Assembly (NCBI GenBank): GCA_003134765.1
Contig: PLCM01000008.1
Coordinates: 1-64,000 of the forward strand
Length of the DNA stretch: 64,000 nucleotides
Direction: 5' to 3'
Source: Spartobacteria bacterium
Lineage (GTDB): Bacteria; Verrucomicrobiota; Verrucomicrobiia; Chthoniobacterales; UBA10450
Positions 43,323-51,600 of the stretch are shown here, one piece after another. Under the pieces are notes generated by a model, which saw only the letters and a list, made by a program, of their open reading frames with translations, was not told the origin of the DNA and did no database searches. The translations under genes and the position numbers were made by a program. The number at the start of each line of letters is the position of its first letter. The stretch's first letter is position 1.

Positions 43323-44915
43323 TCATCGCCCAGCTGGTTCAAGTTTATAGATCGTGAATTCGGGTGTCTGTTCGACGAGCGTGGCGGTGGTCGCAAGGTG
43401 GTCGGCGAATTCCTTATAATAATCGAGCCACCATTGCGTGCCCGCGTAAAAGACGAGATGGGTCGCGCCGCGGGCCCGGAGTTTTTCCAGGTTCGCAACG
43501 ATCTGGGCGCTGTCTCGAGGGTTGCCGTCGTAAACTCCATCGCCGAGGAAATGCCAGCCTCGGCGATGCGCATAATAAAAAATGGTCGGATCGCCATCGG
43601 TCGCCGCAATGATCAATGCGTTGCCGGTCGTCGCTTCATTCAGCTCCAGGCCAAGGTTTCTCAGGGACGCCGCCGCGGGACGATAGAGCGGCTGGACGCA
43701 GAAGGACGATGAGATCGCAAACGACAGAACCAGCAGGACCGCGCCGAGCGCAAAAAGCGCTCGCGGAATTCGGACCCGCGCCGCCACCCAGGCGCAGGCG
43801 CAACCGGCATACACGGCCGCGATCGGAACCAGGGGAAGTTGATACCACTGATGACGGTTCCCGTAGCCGACAAAGAAAATGAACAGCAGCGTGGCCAGGA
43901 GCCACCAGTGAAAGAGACCGGTGTATTTCCCGCGCGGGATGGCAAGCGCGCCTAAAACCGCGAGCGCGAAAAGCGCCAGCGTTAAACTTGAGAACACTGT
44001 TTGCCGAACAATTTCCCAATACCAGGCGAGACTCATGATCCGAAAACCGCCGGCGCCAAAGAAGTGGTACGGATAAAACTGCGCCGCAATCCGATGGGCG
44101 TGCCAGTACCAGAGCGCCGACGGAACCAATGCCACCGCCGCGAAAAACCAAAGTTCCCAGCGGGTGAGCATTCCCCACCAGGGAGCGGTGGCTTCCAGAC
44201 CGCCGTCTTCTTCAACCGGCTCAATGCTCTCCGGCTCGCGTTTCCCGGAGGGCGGTTTGGAAAGCGCCCCTCCTTGGCCTGAAACTCTTCTCCTGGTCAG
44301 CGCCAGATAGAGCAACGGCGCACCGATGATCGCCGTCGGCAGCTTTATTAGCAGCGCCACCGAGATCATCAGCGCGGATGAGATCAGCCATTTGAACCGG
44401 TCCTCCTCCATCCAGCGCAGGAAAAAATAAATCCCGATGATCGCCAAACTTAGCGACGGAATGTCCGGCATGAAGGCGCGACTCGCCACCAGGCTAAGCG
44501 GAGCAAAGGCGTAGAAAAACGTCGCCCACCCTGCCGTGACATCGCCGAAAATTCGTCGCACCAGCCCGAAAAAAAACGGCAACGCCGCGATGAAAAACAA
44601 AACTCCCTGGATGCGCCCGACCCATTCCTCGACGCCGGCGCTTTTGTAAACTACCGCTGCGAAAAAGGGCAGAATGGGAAATTCCGTCCCAACATATCCG
44701 GGCTGGTCCCCCGCCCAATCGACTTGCGGCCGGGCAAAATGAAAACCGTTTTCCAGGAAATTCCGGGCGATCGCCGCCACGTCGCTCTGCCGCCAGCTCC
44801 AGGGATCGATGAACGGCTGGTCGATTCCGATCAGGCGCACGACAAAGGCCGCGACCACGATCGCGATGACGACATAGCGGGCGGTGTGGGATGTGGAAAT
44901 CGATGACGAAGACAT
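43323..44915 (-). CDS. ArnT/PMT-like membrane glycosyltransferase (GT39/GT83)
   Basis: About 530 residues from ATG 44915 (MSSSSISTSHTARYVVIA), with 10 or more hydrophobic helices. The first periplasmic loop has DPWSWRQSDVAAIARNFLENGFHF, and the motifs EFPILPFFAAVVYK and FAPLSLVASRAFMPDIPSLSLAIIG match the PMT_2/ArnT superfamily, which uses polyprenyl-phosphate sugars. Residues about 212-246 (GQGGALSKPPSGKREPE...) are encoded by a palindromic repeat inserted between helices, extending a loop. Probably acts on cell-envelope glycans or proteins. A longer upstream frame overlaps another repeat. Confidence 0.87.
   Translation of the reverse strand: MSSSSISTSHTARYVVIAIVVAAFVVRLIGIDQPFIDPWSWRQSDVAAIARNFLENGFHFARPQVDWAGDQPGYVGTEFPILPFFAAVVYKSAGVEEWVGRIQGVLFFIAALPFFFGLVRRIFGDVTAGWATFFYAFAPLSLVASRAFMPDIPSLSLAIIGIYFFLRWMEEDRFKWLISSALMISVALLIKLPTAIIGAPLLYLALTRRRVSGQGGALSKPPSGKREPESIEPVEEDGGLEATAPWWGMLTRWELWFFAAVALVPSALWYWHAHRIAAQFYPYHFFGAGGFRIMSLAWYWEIVRQTVFSSLTLALFALAVLGALAIPRGKYTGLFHWWLLATLLFIFFVGYGNRHQWYQLPLVPIAAVYAGCACAWVAARVRIPRALFALGAVLLVLSFAISSSFCVQPLYRPAAASLRNLGLELNEATTGNALIIAATDGDPTIFYYAHRRGWHFLGDGVYDGNPRDSAQIVANLEKLRARGATHLVFYAGTQWWLDYYKEFADHLATTATLVEQTPEFTIYKLEPAGR
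44181..44278. repeat. Palindromic repeat inserted in frame inside the ArnT-like gene
   Basis: GGGAGCGGTGGCTTCCAGAC and GGCGGTTTGGAAAGCGCCCC, followed by TCCTTGG, match the ends of the repeat at 43239-43302. It is read through in frame and encodes about 33 hydrophilic residues between transmembrane helices. Confidence 0.85.
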
Positions 44916-44922
44916 GCAAAAT

Positions 44923-44990
44923 GCTGTAGCCGCCCCGCTCTGTCGGGGCGCTCTTTCCACCATACGGCGACAGAGCGCCGTCGCTACAGC
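44923..44990. repeat. Palindromic repeat (GCTGTAGCCGCCCCGC family)
   Basis: GCTGTAGCCGCCCCGCTCTG with hairpin partner TCGGGGCG, and right end GCGCCGTCGCTACAGC. It lies in the leader of the ArnT-like gene, 7 bases from its ATG. Confidence 0.82.
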
Positions 44991-45059
44991 GACGATCGCG
45001 TCTTGACAAACGGCCCGGTTAAAGTCAATCGAGTACACGCGCTTTGCGCGATCCCGGGT

Positions 45060-45584
45060 ATGAAAACCGCCACTACTCTACTTGCTCTCGCGCTCGCTCT
45101 GAGCGCGGTCAGCCGCGCCGCCGAGGAGCCGCAGCTGATCGAGGTGGTCGATTTCTCAAAGCTTCTGCCCGTGCTCCCGAATCCGCCGGACGGTTGGACC
45201 GCCGACAAGGCCGAAGGCTCCACCGACGACGTTGGCGGCACGAAGATCACCAGCGTTCATCGCGATTACAAAAAAGGCGACGGCGATACGGCTCCGACCA
45301 CTTCGATCAGCATCCTCGATTCGGCGGCGAATCCGGATTACGTCGCTTCCACCACGGCGGCCTGGAACATGAGCACCTCGACGCCCGAGGGATACACCAA
45401 GACGCTGACCATCGAAGGCATGCCCGGTTTTGAAACCTTCGAGAACGAAGGCAAGCACGGCACTCTTTGGCTGATGGTGGCGAAGCGCTACGTCCTCACG
45501 ATCGAGACCCAAAACCAGGAATCGAAAGATCTCCAGGAATGGCTTAAGCGGGTCGACGTGAAGAAGCTGGCGGCAGTGAAGTAA
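45060..45584 (+). CDS. Secreted hypothetical protein
   Basis: A 174-residue protein with a signal peptide (MKTATTLLALALALSAVSRA). The mature part begins EEPQLIEVVDFSKLLPVLPNPPDGWTADK and contains VHRDYKKGDGDTAPTTSISILD and GTLWLMVAKRYVLTIETQN. It resembles small exported domains found alone in Gram-negative genomes, but I cannot name a family. ATG 45060 is chosen because it gives a clean signal peptide. TTGACA at 45003-45008 could be part of a promoter, though no good -10 follows at the right distance. Confidence 0.75.
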   Translation: MKTATTLLALALALSAVSRAAEEPQLIEVVDFSKLLPVLPNPPDGWTADKAEGSTDDVGGTKITSVHRDYKKGDGDTAPTTSISILDSAANPDYVASTTAAWNMSTSTPEGYTKTLTIEGMPGFETFENEGKHGTLWLMVAKRYVLTIETQNQESKDLQEWLKRVDVKKLAAVK

Positions 45585-45600
45585 GCGCGCGTAAACGCAT

Positions 45601-45771
45601 GTCATCCCGAGGCTGGCGAAGCGCGCCGAGGGACCTCACAAGCGATCTCTGGTTACTCAAACTTTCGGCAACGCAATTCGGCACGCCGATCTGCGTGATC
45701 GCGACAGCGGGCTTGGGTGATTTTGCCTGCGATTGCGAGGTCCCTCGCCGTCTACCGCGGCTCGGGATGAC
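45601..45771. repeat. Long inverted repeat of the GTCATCCCGAG family
   Basis: GTCATCCCGAGGCTGGCGAA...GCCGAGGGACCTC left, GAGGTCCCTCGCCGTC...CGGCTCGGGATGAC right, around an AT-richer 80-base centre. It occupies most of the gap before thrS. Confidence 0.9.
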
Positions 45772-45846
45772 CCCAACCGCGTGCCGGGCTGGATGCGGAA
45801 ATCTTCTCGCGTCACTTTGCTCCCGCACTAGATTGCTCGCCGAACC

Positions 45847-47730
45847 ATGAGCGACGAACGCAAAACTCTAGAGCAGCGCGCCCAGATGACGGACATCGAA
45901 CGTTTCCGCCATTCCGCCGCCCACGTCCTCGCCACAGCCATTCTGAAAATCTGGCCCGAGGCTCAGTTTGCCGCCGGGCCGCCAGTCGAGAACGGCTTCT
46001 ACTACGATCTCGAGCTCGACCACCGCATCTCGCCGGAAGATTTCGAGAAAATCGAGGCCGAGATGAAAAAGGAAGTGAAAGCTAATCATCCCTTCGAGCG
46101 GGTCGCTGTCTCACGCGACGAAGCCTTGGCTATGGCAAACCGTGGTGTCCTTGGCGCCCTTGGTGAGAGATCTTCTCCCAGCAAGTTCAAGCTCGATATC
46201 ATCCAAAACATTCCCGAGGGCGAAGAAATCTCGCTGTATCGCAACGGCGAGTTCACCGATCTCTGCGCCGGCCCCCACGTCATGCGCACCGGCAACATTG
46301 GCGCGTTCAAACTCACCCACGTCGCCAGCGCCTACTACAAAGGCGACGAAAAGAACCCGCAGCTTCAGCGCATCTACGGCACCGCCTTCAAAAACAAGAC
46401 CCAGCTCGACGAATACTTCGCCATGCTCGAGGAAGCGAAGAAGCGCGACCACCGCAAGCTCGGCAAGGAACTGGAGCTCTTCACCTTTGACGACGACGTC
46501 GGTCCCGGCCTCCCGCTCTGGCTCCCGCGCGGCGCCGCCATCATCGACGAACTCGAGAAACTCGCGAGAGAAACGGAGTTTGCGGCCGGTTATCAGCGGG
46601 TTCGCTCAACGAACCTCGCGCGCGAAAGCCTGTACATAAAGAGCGGACACCTCCCCTACTACAAGGAGTCGATGTTCCCACCAATGGAAGTGCACGAAAC
46701 CGGGGACCGGAAACCGGAAACCGGAGAAGCAGAAGATCTTTCCGAAATCCGCAATCCGAAATCCGCGATCAAATACTACCTCAAAGCGATGAACTGCCCG
46801 CATCATCACAAGATGTATGCGGCGTTGCCGCGGAGCTATCGCGACCTGCCATTGCGGCTGGCGGAATACGGCACCTGCCATCGTTACGAGCAAAGCGGTG
46901 AGCTCTTCGGGCTCATGCGGGTGCGTTCGTTGCAGATGAACGACGCCCATCTCTACATGACGCCGGACCAGTTCGAATCCGAGTTCAACGCCGTGAACGA
47001 GATGTATCTGAAATATTTCAAGCTTTTCGGCATCGATCGCTATGTCATGCGCTTCTCCACCCACGACCCGGCGCGGCTCGGCGAAAAGTTCGTCGATGAG
47101 CCGGAGCTCTGGAAACAAACCGAAGACATGACCCGGGGCGTCCTGCAGCGGGCTGGCATCAACTATGTCGAAGTGCCTAACGAAGCCGCCTTCTACGGAC
47201 CGAAGATCGACGTCCAGGTCTGGAGCGCGATCGGCCGCGAATTCACCATCGCCACGAACCAGGTCGATTTCGCACAGCCACGTCGTTTCAACCTCGTCTA
47301 CAAAGACCGCGATAACACCGAGAAAACCCCGCTCTGCATTCACCGCGCCCCGCTCGGCACCCACGAGCGTTTCATCGGCTTCCTCATCGAACATTACGCC
47401 GGCAACTTCCCGCTCTGGCTCTCGCCCGAACAGGTCCGCATCCTCCCCATCGGCGACGAGGCCCCGCTGCTCAATTACTCCCGCGCGATTCTCGACGAAC
47501 TGCGCTCCCACCAGGTCCGCGCCGTGCTCGATGCCAGCACCGATCACATCAAAGCCAAGATCTCAAACGCCGAGCAGATGAAAGTCCACACCATGCTTGT
47601 TATCGGAGCGCGGGACATGGAAGCGAACGCCGTCAGCGTCCGCGTCCATGGCAAAGGCAACCTCGGCGCCAAACCGCGCGAGGAAGTGATTGCCGACCTT
47701 CTTTCGTCGATCAAGGACCGACGAGCCTGA
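45847..47730 (+). CDS. thrS: Threonine-tRNA ligase lacking the TGS domain
   Basis: A 627-residue class II synthetase. It begins directly with the editing domain (RHSAAHVLA, H22/H26; later FTDLCAGPHV), so the usual N-terminal TGS domain of about 65 residues is missing. The catalytic core shows LPRGAAIIDELE, MNCPHHHKMY (zinc Cys), RYEQSGELFGLMRVRS and QMNDAHLYM (motif 2 region) and FYGPKIDVQ; the anticodon domain ends normally. Residues about 283-308 (ETGDRKPETGEAEDLSEIRN...) are encoded by a repeat insertion at 46695-46768, just before YYLKAMNCPHH. As the only thrS seen here it is presumably functional despite the insertion. Confidence 0.95.
   Translation: MSDERKTLEQRAQMTDIERFRHSAAHVLATAILKIWPEAQFAAGPPVENGFYYDLELDHRISPEDFEKIEAEMKKEVKANHPFERVAVSRDEALAMANRGVLGALGERSSPSKFKLDIIQNIPEGEEISLYRNGEFTDLCAGPHVMRTGNIGAFKLTHVASAYYKGDEKNPQLQRIYGTAFKNKTQLDEYFAMLEEAKKRDHRKLGKELELFTFDDDVGPGLPLWLPRGAAIIDELEKLARETEFAAGYQRVRSTNLARESLYIKSGHLPYYKESMFPPMEVHETGDRKPETGEAEDLSEIRNPKSAIKYYLKAMNCPHHHKMYAALPRSYRDLPLRLAEYGTCHRYEQSGELFGLMRVRSLQMNDAHLYMTPDQFESEFNAVNEMYLKYFKLFGIDRYVMRFSTHDPARLGEKFVDEPELWKQTEDMTRGVLQRAGINYVEVPNEAAFYGPKIDVQVWSAIGREFTIATNQVDFAQPRRFNLVYKDRDNTEKTPLCIHRAPLGTHERFIGFLIEHYAGNFPLWLSPEQVRILPIGDEAPLLNYSRAILDELRSHQVRAVLDASTDHIKAKISNAEQMKVHTMLVIGARDMEANAVSVRVHGKGNLGAKPREEVIADLLSSIKDRRA
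46695..46768. repeat. Repeat insertion in thrS related to the four-helix-bundle element ends
   Basis: CCGGAAACCGG-type units (46695-46726) followed by CTTTCCGAAATCCGCAATCC and GAAATCCG (46738-46766). The second half shares ATCCGCAATCCGAAAT exactly with the right end (14730-14761) of the four-helix-bundle element. Read in frame without a stop. Confidence 0.8.
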
Positions 47731-47753
47731 GTTAGTTGCCGGTCCACGCCGGG

Positions 47754-48680
47754 CTATTCCCACTGCTCAACCGGAACCTCGATTCGCGCGGCAGTGACGT
47801 CACCGAGGAACTGAAGACGCCGCCGGGATTTTTCCGCCGCCGGGAAGAGCGCCAGATAAAACTTTTCGCCGGCATCGCGTTCTTTCAGCCATTCGCGTTG
47901 CGCTTCGCGCGCGAGCGAGACCCGGTCCTTATCTGTCTGCGCCAGCACCTCAGCGTATTTCTTGTTCAGCTGCTGGTCCAACGTGTCGAACCTCTTCTTC
48001 AACTCAGCTTCACTCGGCAGCGGATCGATTGGTTCGGCACCCGCGAGGTTCGTGGCCTTTGTCTTGTTAAGTTTTCGCGAGTAATCGGTGACTTCGAATT
48101 TGTTGGCGCGGGTGTTGAAATAAAGAAACCCGCTGTGCATGTCCCTCTTTTCTTCACCGCCACTAAGCCGAATCAGGACACGACTCGAATCACAACTCCA
48201 GCTGGCGAAGGCAGTCATCGCATAAACACCGTCAGCGGAATAGTCACGCTTCAAGGCTCCGAGTCTTATGCAATTCTCCCAGACGAGGTCGTTGAATGAT
48301 CGTTGTCCGCCGATGGCCTCGACCCGAAGCGGTTTCAGGAGGTGATAGACATTTCCATAGCGCAAACCCGAACCGACATGGCGCAAACCAAACAGCCATT
48401 CTTCGCTTGGAGAAAAATGAAATTCATCGTCCGTAGGCGAGTCGACCGCCTCCTTCGGTAACTTCGCTTGCTGGGCGGGATCAGTGGCGGAGACCAGCCA
48501 GATGTCTCCGATTGGCTCCTGTTCCGCCCGCGCTGGTTCAGAATACCTAGATTCAATCCGAAACGCGCCGCTCGGGCTGGTAGCCAGAGTTTCAGTTGCT
48601 TCTGCAGCCCTCGCTATCGTCAGGCCGCAAAAACCCAGGGACAGAACCAACCCGGTACACGCTAAACGACTTCTCTCCAC
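47754..48680 (-). CDS. Secreted protein with C-terminal LprI/DUF1311-like segment
   Basis: About 308 residues from GTG 48680, giving a signal peptide (MERSRLACTGLVLSLGFCGLTIARA). The middle part (GAFRIESRYSEP, DEFHFSPSEEWLFGLRHVGSG, SWSCDSSRVLIRLSGG) looks like a beta-rich secreted domain. The C-terminus (RFDTLDQQLNKKYAEVLAQ..REAQREWLKERDAGEKF) fits the lysozyme-inhibitor LprI/DUF1311 pattern but lacks its cysteines. The start is 11 bases after the nSTAND stop, so it is third gene of the SIR2-TIR operon. An earlier ATG at 48791 overlaps that gene. The role in the system is unknown; export suggests a periplasmic partner. Confidence 0.72.
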   Translation of the reverse strand: MERSRLACTGLVLSLGFCGLTIARAAEATETLATSPSGAFRIESRYSEPARAEQEPIGDIWLVSATDPAQQAKLPKEAVDSPTDDEFHFSPSEEWLFGLRHVGSGLRYGNVYHLLKPLRVEAIGGQRSFNDLVWENCIRLGALKRDYSADGVYAMTAFASWSCDSSRVLIRLSGGEEKRDMHSGFLYFNTRANKFEVTDYSRKLNKTKATNLAGAEPIDPLPSEAELKKRFDTLDQQLNKKYAEVLAQTDKDRVSLAREAQREWLKERDAGEKFYLALFPAAEKSRRRLQFLGDVTAARIEVPVEQWE

Positions 48681-48691
48681 GTCAGGTCCCG

Positions 48692-51600
48692 TTATGTATG
48701 TTGGCCTACCTTCAGCTGGATCGGCTTGCCATCCAGTCCGATATAGGACTTCTGCAGCTGTTGGCCCCGCTCGTCGTAGGTCGCTTCCCAACCGTGGTAC
48801 CCATCTTTCAAGAGCACCGGCTCATCCTTCAGCCCGTGATAGGTTTGCCGGACGATATTGCCACGGCCGTCGTAGGTGAATTTGACTCTGGCGTATCCGG
48901 CGGGAAGCAAGACCGGTTTTCCATCTAGACCTAGATACGTCGTGGTAATTTCGTTGCCGCGCTCGTCGAACTGCGAGTCCCAACCGTGGTAACCATTCTT
49001 ATGCAGGACCGGCTCGTCGTTGCTGCCGAAAAAGGTCACCTGAACCACTTTCCCGCGCGCGTCATACCCGGCCTTCATTGTCGCGAAACCGAGGGCACGC
49101 GAAACCGGCTTGCCATCCAGGCCAATAAAAGTGCGGACTAACTCGTTCCCGCGCTCGTCGTATTGCGATTGCCAGGCGTGGTAACCCTCCTTGTGAAGGA
49201 CCGGTTCTTCGTTAACCCCGTAATAACTCGTGCGCGTGGCCTTGCCGTGCTCGTCAAAGGTCGCTTTCATAATGGCGTAACCCTCGGGCATCAAAGTCGG
49301 CTTTTGATCGATCCCGACAAAGATCGTGGCCGTCTCGTTGCCACGATCATCGTAACGCGATTGCCAGCCGTGGTAAGAGTCTTTGTACAGCACCGGCTCG
49401 TCTTTCACCCCATAGTAAAGCACCTGCGTTATGTTGCCATGGGTGTCATAACTCCATTTTACCTTCGCGTATCCATCGGGCATGCGGATCGGTTTGTCGT
49501 CCAGCCCAAGATAGGTCTTCTGGATTCGCCGGCCGCGCTCATCGTATTTCGATTCCCAGCCGTGGTGGCCGTCCTTGTGCAAAACGGGTTCTCCATTTAC
49601 GCCGAACAAACCCATGCGAGTCTCACGCCCGCCCGCGTCAAACACTGACTTCATCGTCGCAAAACCGGCGGTCAACAAACCCGGTTTCTCATCGAGCCCG
49701 ACATAAGTGGTCAGGATCCTGTTTCCACGATCATCGTATTGAGCGTCCCAGCCGTGGTTGCCATCCTTATGCAAAAATGGCTCGTCCTTTGGGCCCCAAT
49801 ACCTCTTGCGGGTTACCTTGCCGCGCCCATCGAAGATATTGACGACTCGGTGGATCCCCGAGTCACGCTCCAGCGTGGGTTTTCCGGCCCCATCGAAGTA
49901 AGCCTCTTCCAGTTCGTTTCCATCTGAATCGTATTTTCTTCGCACGAAGGCATAGCCGCTCGTGATCACGACAGGTTTGCCATCAATGCCGATGAAGGTG
50001 GTCGCAATCTCGTTACCGCGCTCATCGTACTCCGATTCCCAGGCGTGGTTCCCATCCTTATGGAGCAGCGGCTCACCGTTGACGCCATAGTAACTCTGGC
50101 GCGTCTTTCGTCCGCGGGCATCGTAGGTTGACTTCATCGAAGCATAGCCGGCGGCAACCAGGGTTGGTTTGCCATCCAGCCCGAGATACGTGGTGGCAAC
50201 GCTATTACCCCGGTCATCATATTGCAGTTCCCAGGCGTGGTTACCGTCGCGATGCAATACCGGCTCGTTATTAATGCCGTGGTAAGTCATCCGGGTCACC
50301 TTCCCCTCGGCGTTGTAAACCGATCGAAAGATCGCTACGCCGGATCCAAGAAGCGTTGGCTTTCCATCAAGACCCACATAGATCGTCGCAACGGCATTCC
50401 CGGCGTCATCGTACTCGGCTTCCATGCCATGATAACCGTCCTTGTGCAGAAGGGGCTCCCCGTTGGCGCCGTAATAGGTGGTCCGAATCGATCGCCCCAG
50501 CGTATCATACTCGTTCCTCGAGCGGTACCATCCATCCTTTAGCGGCATTGGTTTCAGGTCGGGACCAATGGACCGGACTTCAGTCATCCAACCTTTGTCG
50601 TTGTAGGTGACGAGGAGACCGCAGTTGCCTGCGTTATCGATCATGTTCTTGCCATCTGCGTCCAGCGAAAGGAGCTGCGTAACCTGGCCACTCGAGTTAT
50701 GACTAATCCCTTGACCAAAGGCGCCATCGGGCCCCACCGCGGGCAGGTTCTTCCCATCTCGAAACGTGACGCGGTCTTCCCAGCCCTGGTTGTCGTAGTG
50801 AATGGAGACGTACTCGGCCTGGGAGCTGCGCTGTAATTGCGGAAACCCGTCAGGACCCACAAAGCGAGCCAGGCGAGAATCACTCGGGCCGGAACCGGGC
50901 GGCGAGTAGATGAAGCCAAATACCATCTTGCCTTCGCGATCGAGGGCGCGCTCGTAAATGATTTCGCCGTTGGCGTTGGAAACGAACTCCCACTGGCAAA
51001 CGGTCTGGAGACCCAGCCGCTCGGCCCGGGCCTGCGACTGGCCGCCTTCGGTGTCGCCACTATCGGAATCGCGTTTCCACAAGTAGGTCCCGACGGAGTG
51101 GTTGGTTGTTGGCTTTAGTCGCGAATCGACCGCGACCATTCGAAAGGCGGGCTTCCAGTGAATCCGCCAGCCCTCGCGGGTGATTCCTTTGTGCACGAGC
51201 AAGTAAGAGACGGAGTGATGGCGGGCGTCCGCCTCGGAAATGGGGATGCTGCCGACAGGGAAACCATTACGTTTCGTGAACTCAGCAAAGTAAGCCTTAT
51301 GTTCCTGGACAAAGAGGAAATAACCTCCCCAGACCGTCGCGACCAGGGCAACAGCCAGGGCGCAAGCTACTGCCATGGTAACGCGCTGCTTGCGTCGTTG
51401 TGCTACTTGTTCCGCGCGAAGGCGCTCTGCCTGCGCCAGAGCTTCCCGGGTTAAACGGGAATCCCTGCTCGCTTTGATCACAGGAACGAGAACGTCGTGG
51501 GTAAGCTCGACCCGCCGCGTGTGATGACGGTCTTCGTATGCGAGCAGTCGACGATTTACTAACTCATTTAAGATGGGCAGCGTGACATCGGGCCGGGTCA

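Noticed and set aside
48700-50560. Regularly spaced DNA repeats resembling a CRISPR array
   Set aside because: The 192-bp period is a multiple of three and the repeats translate into a conserved 64-residue protein unit within one uninterrupted gene; no short identical repeats with unique spacers and no cas genes.
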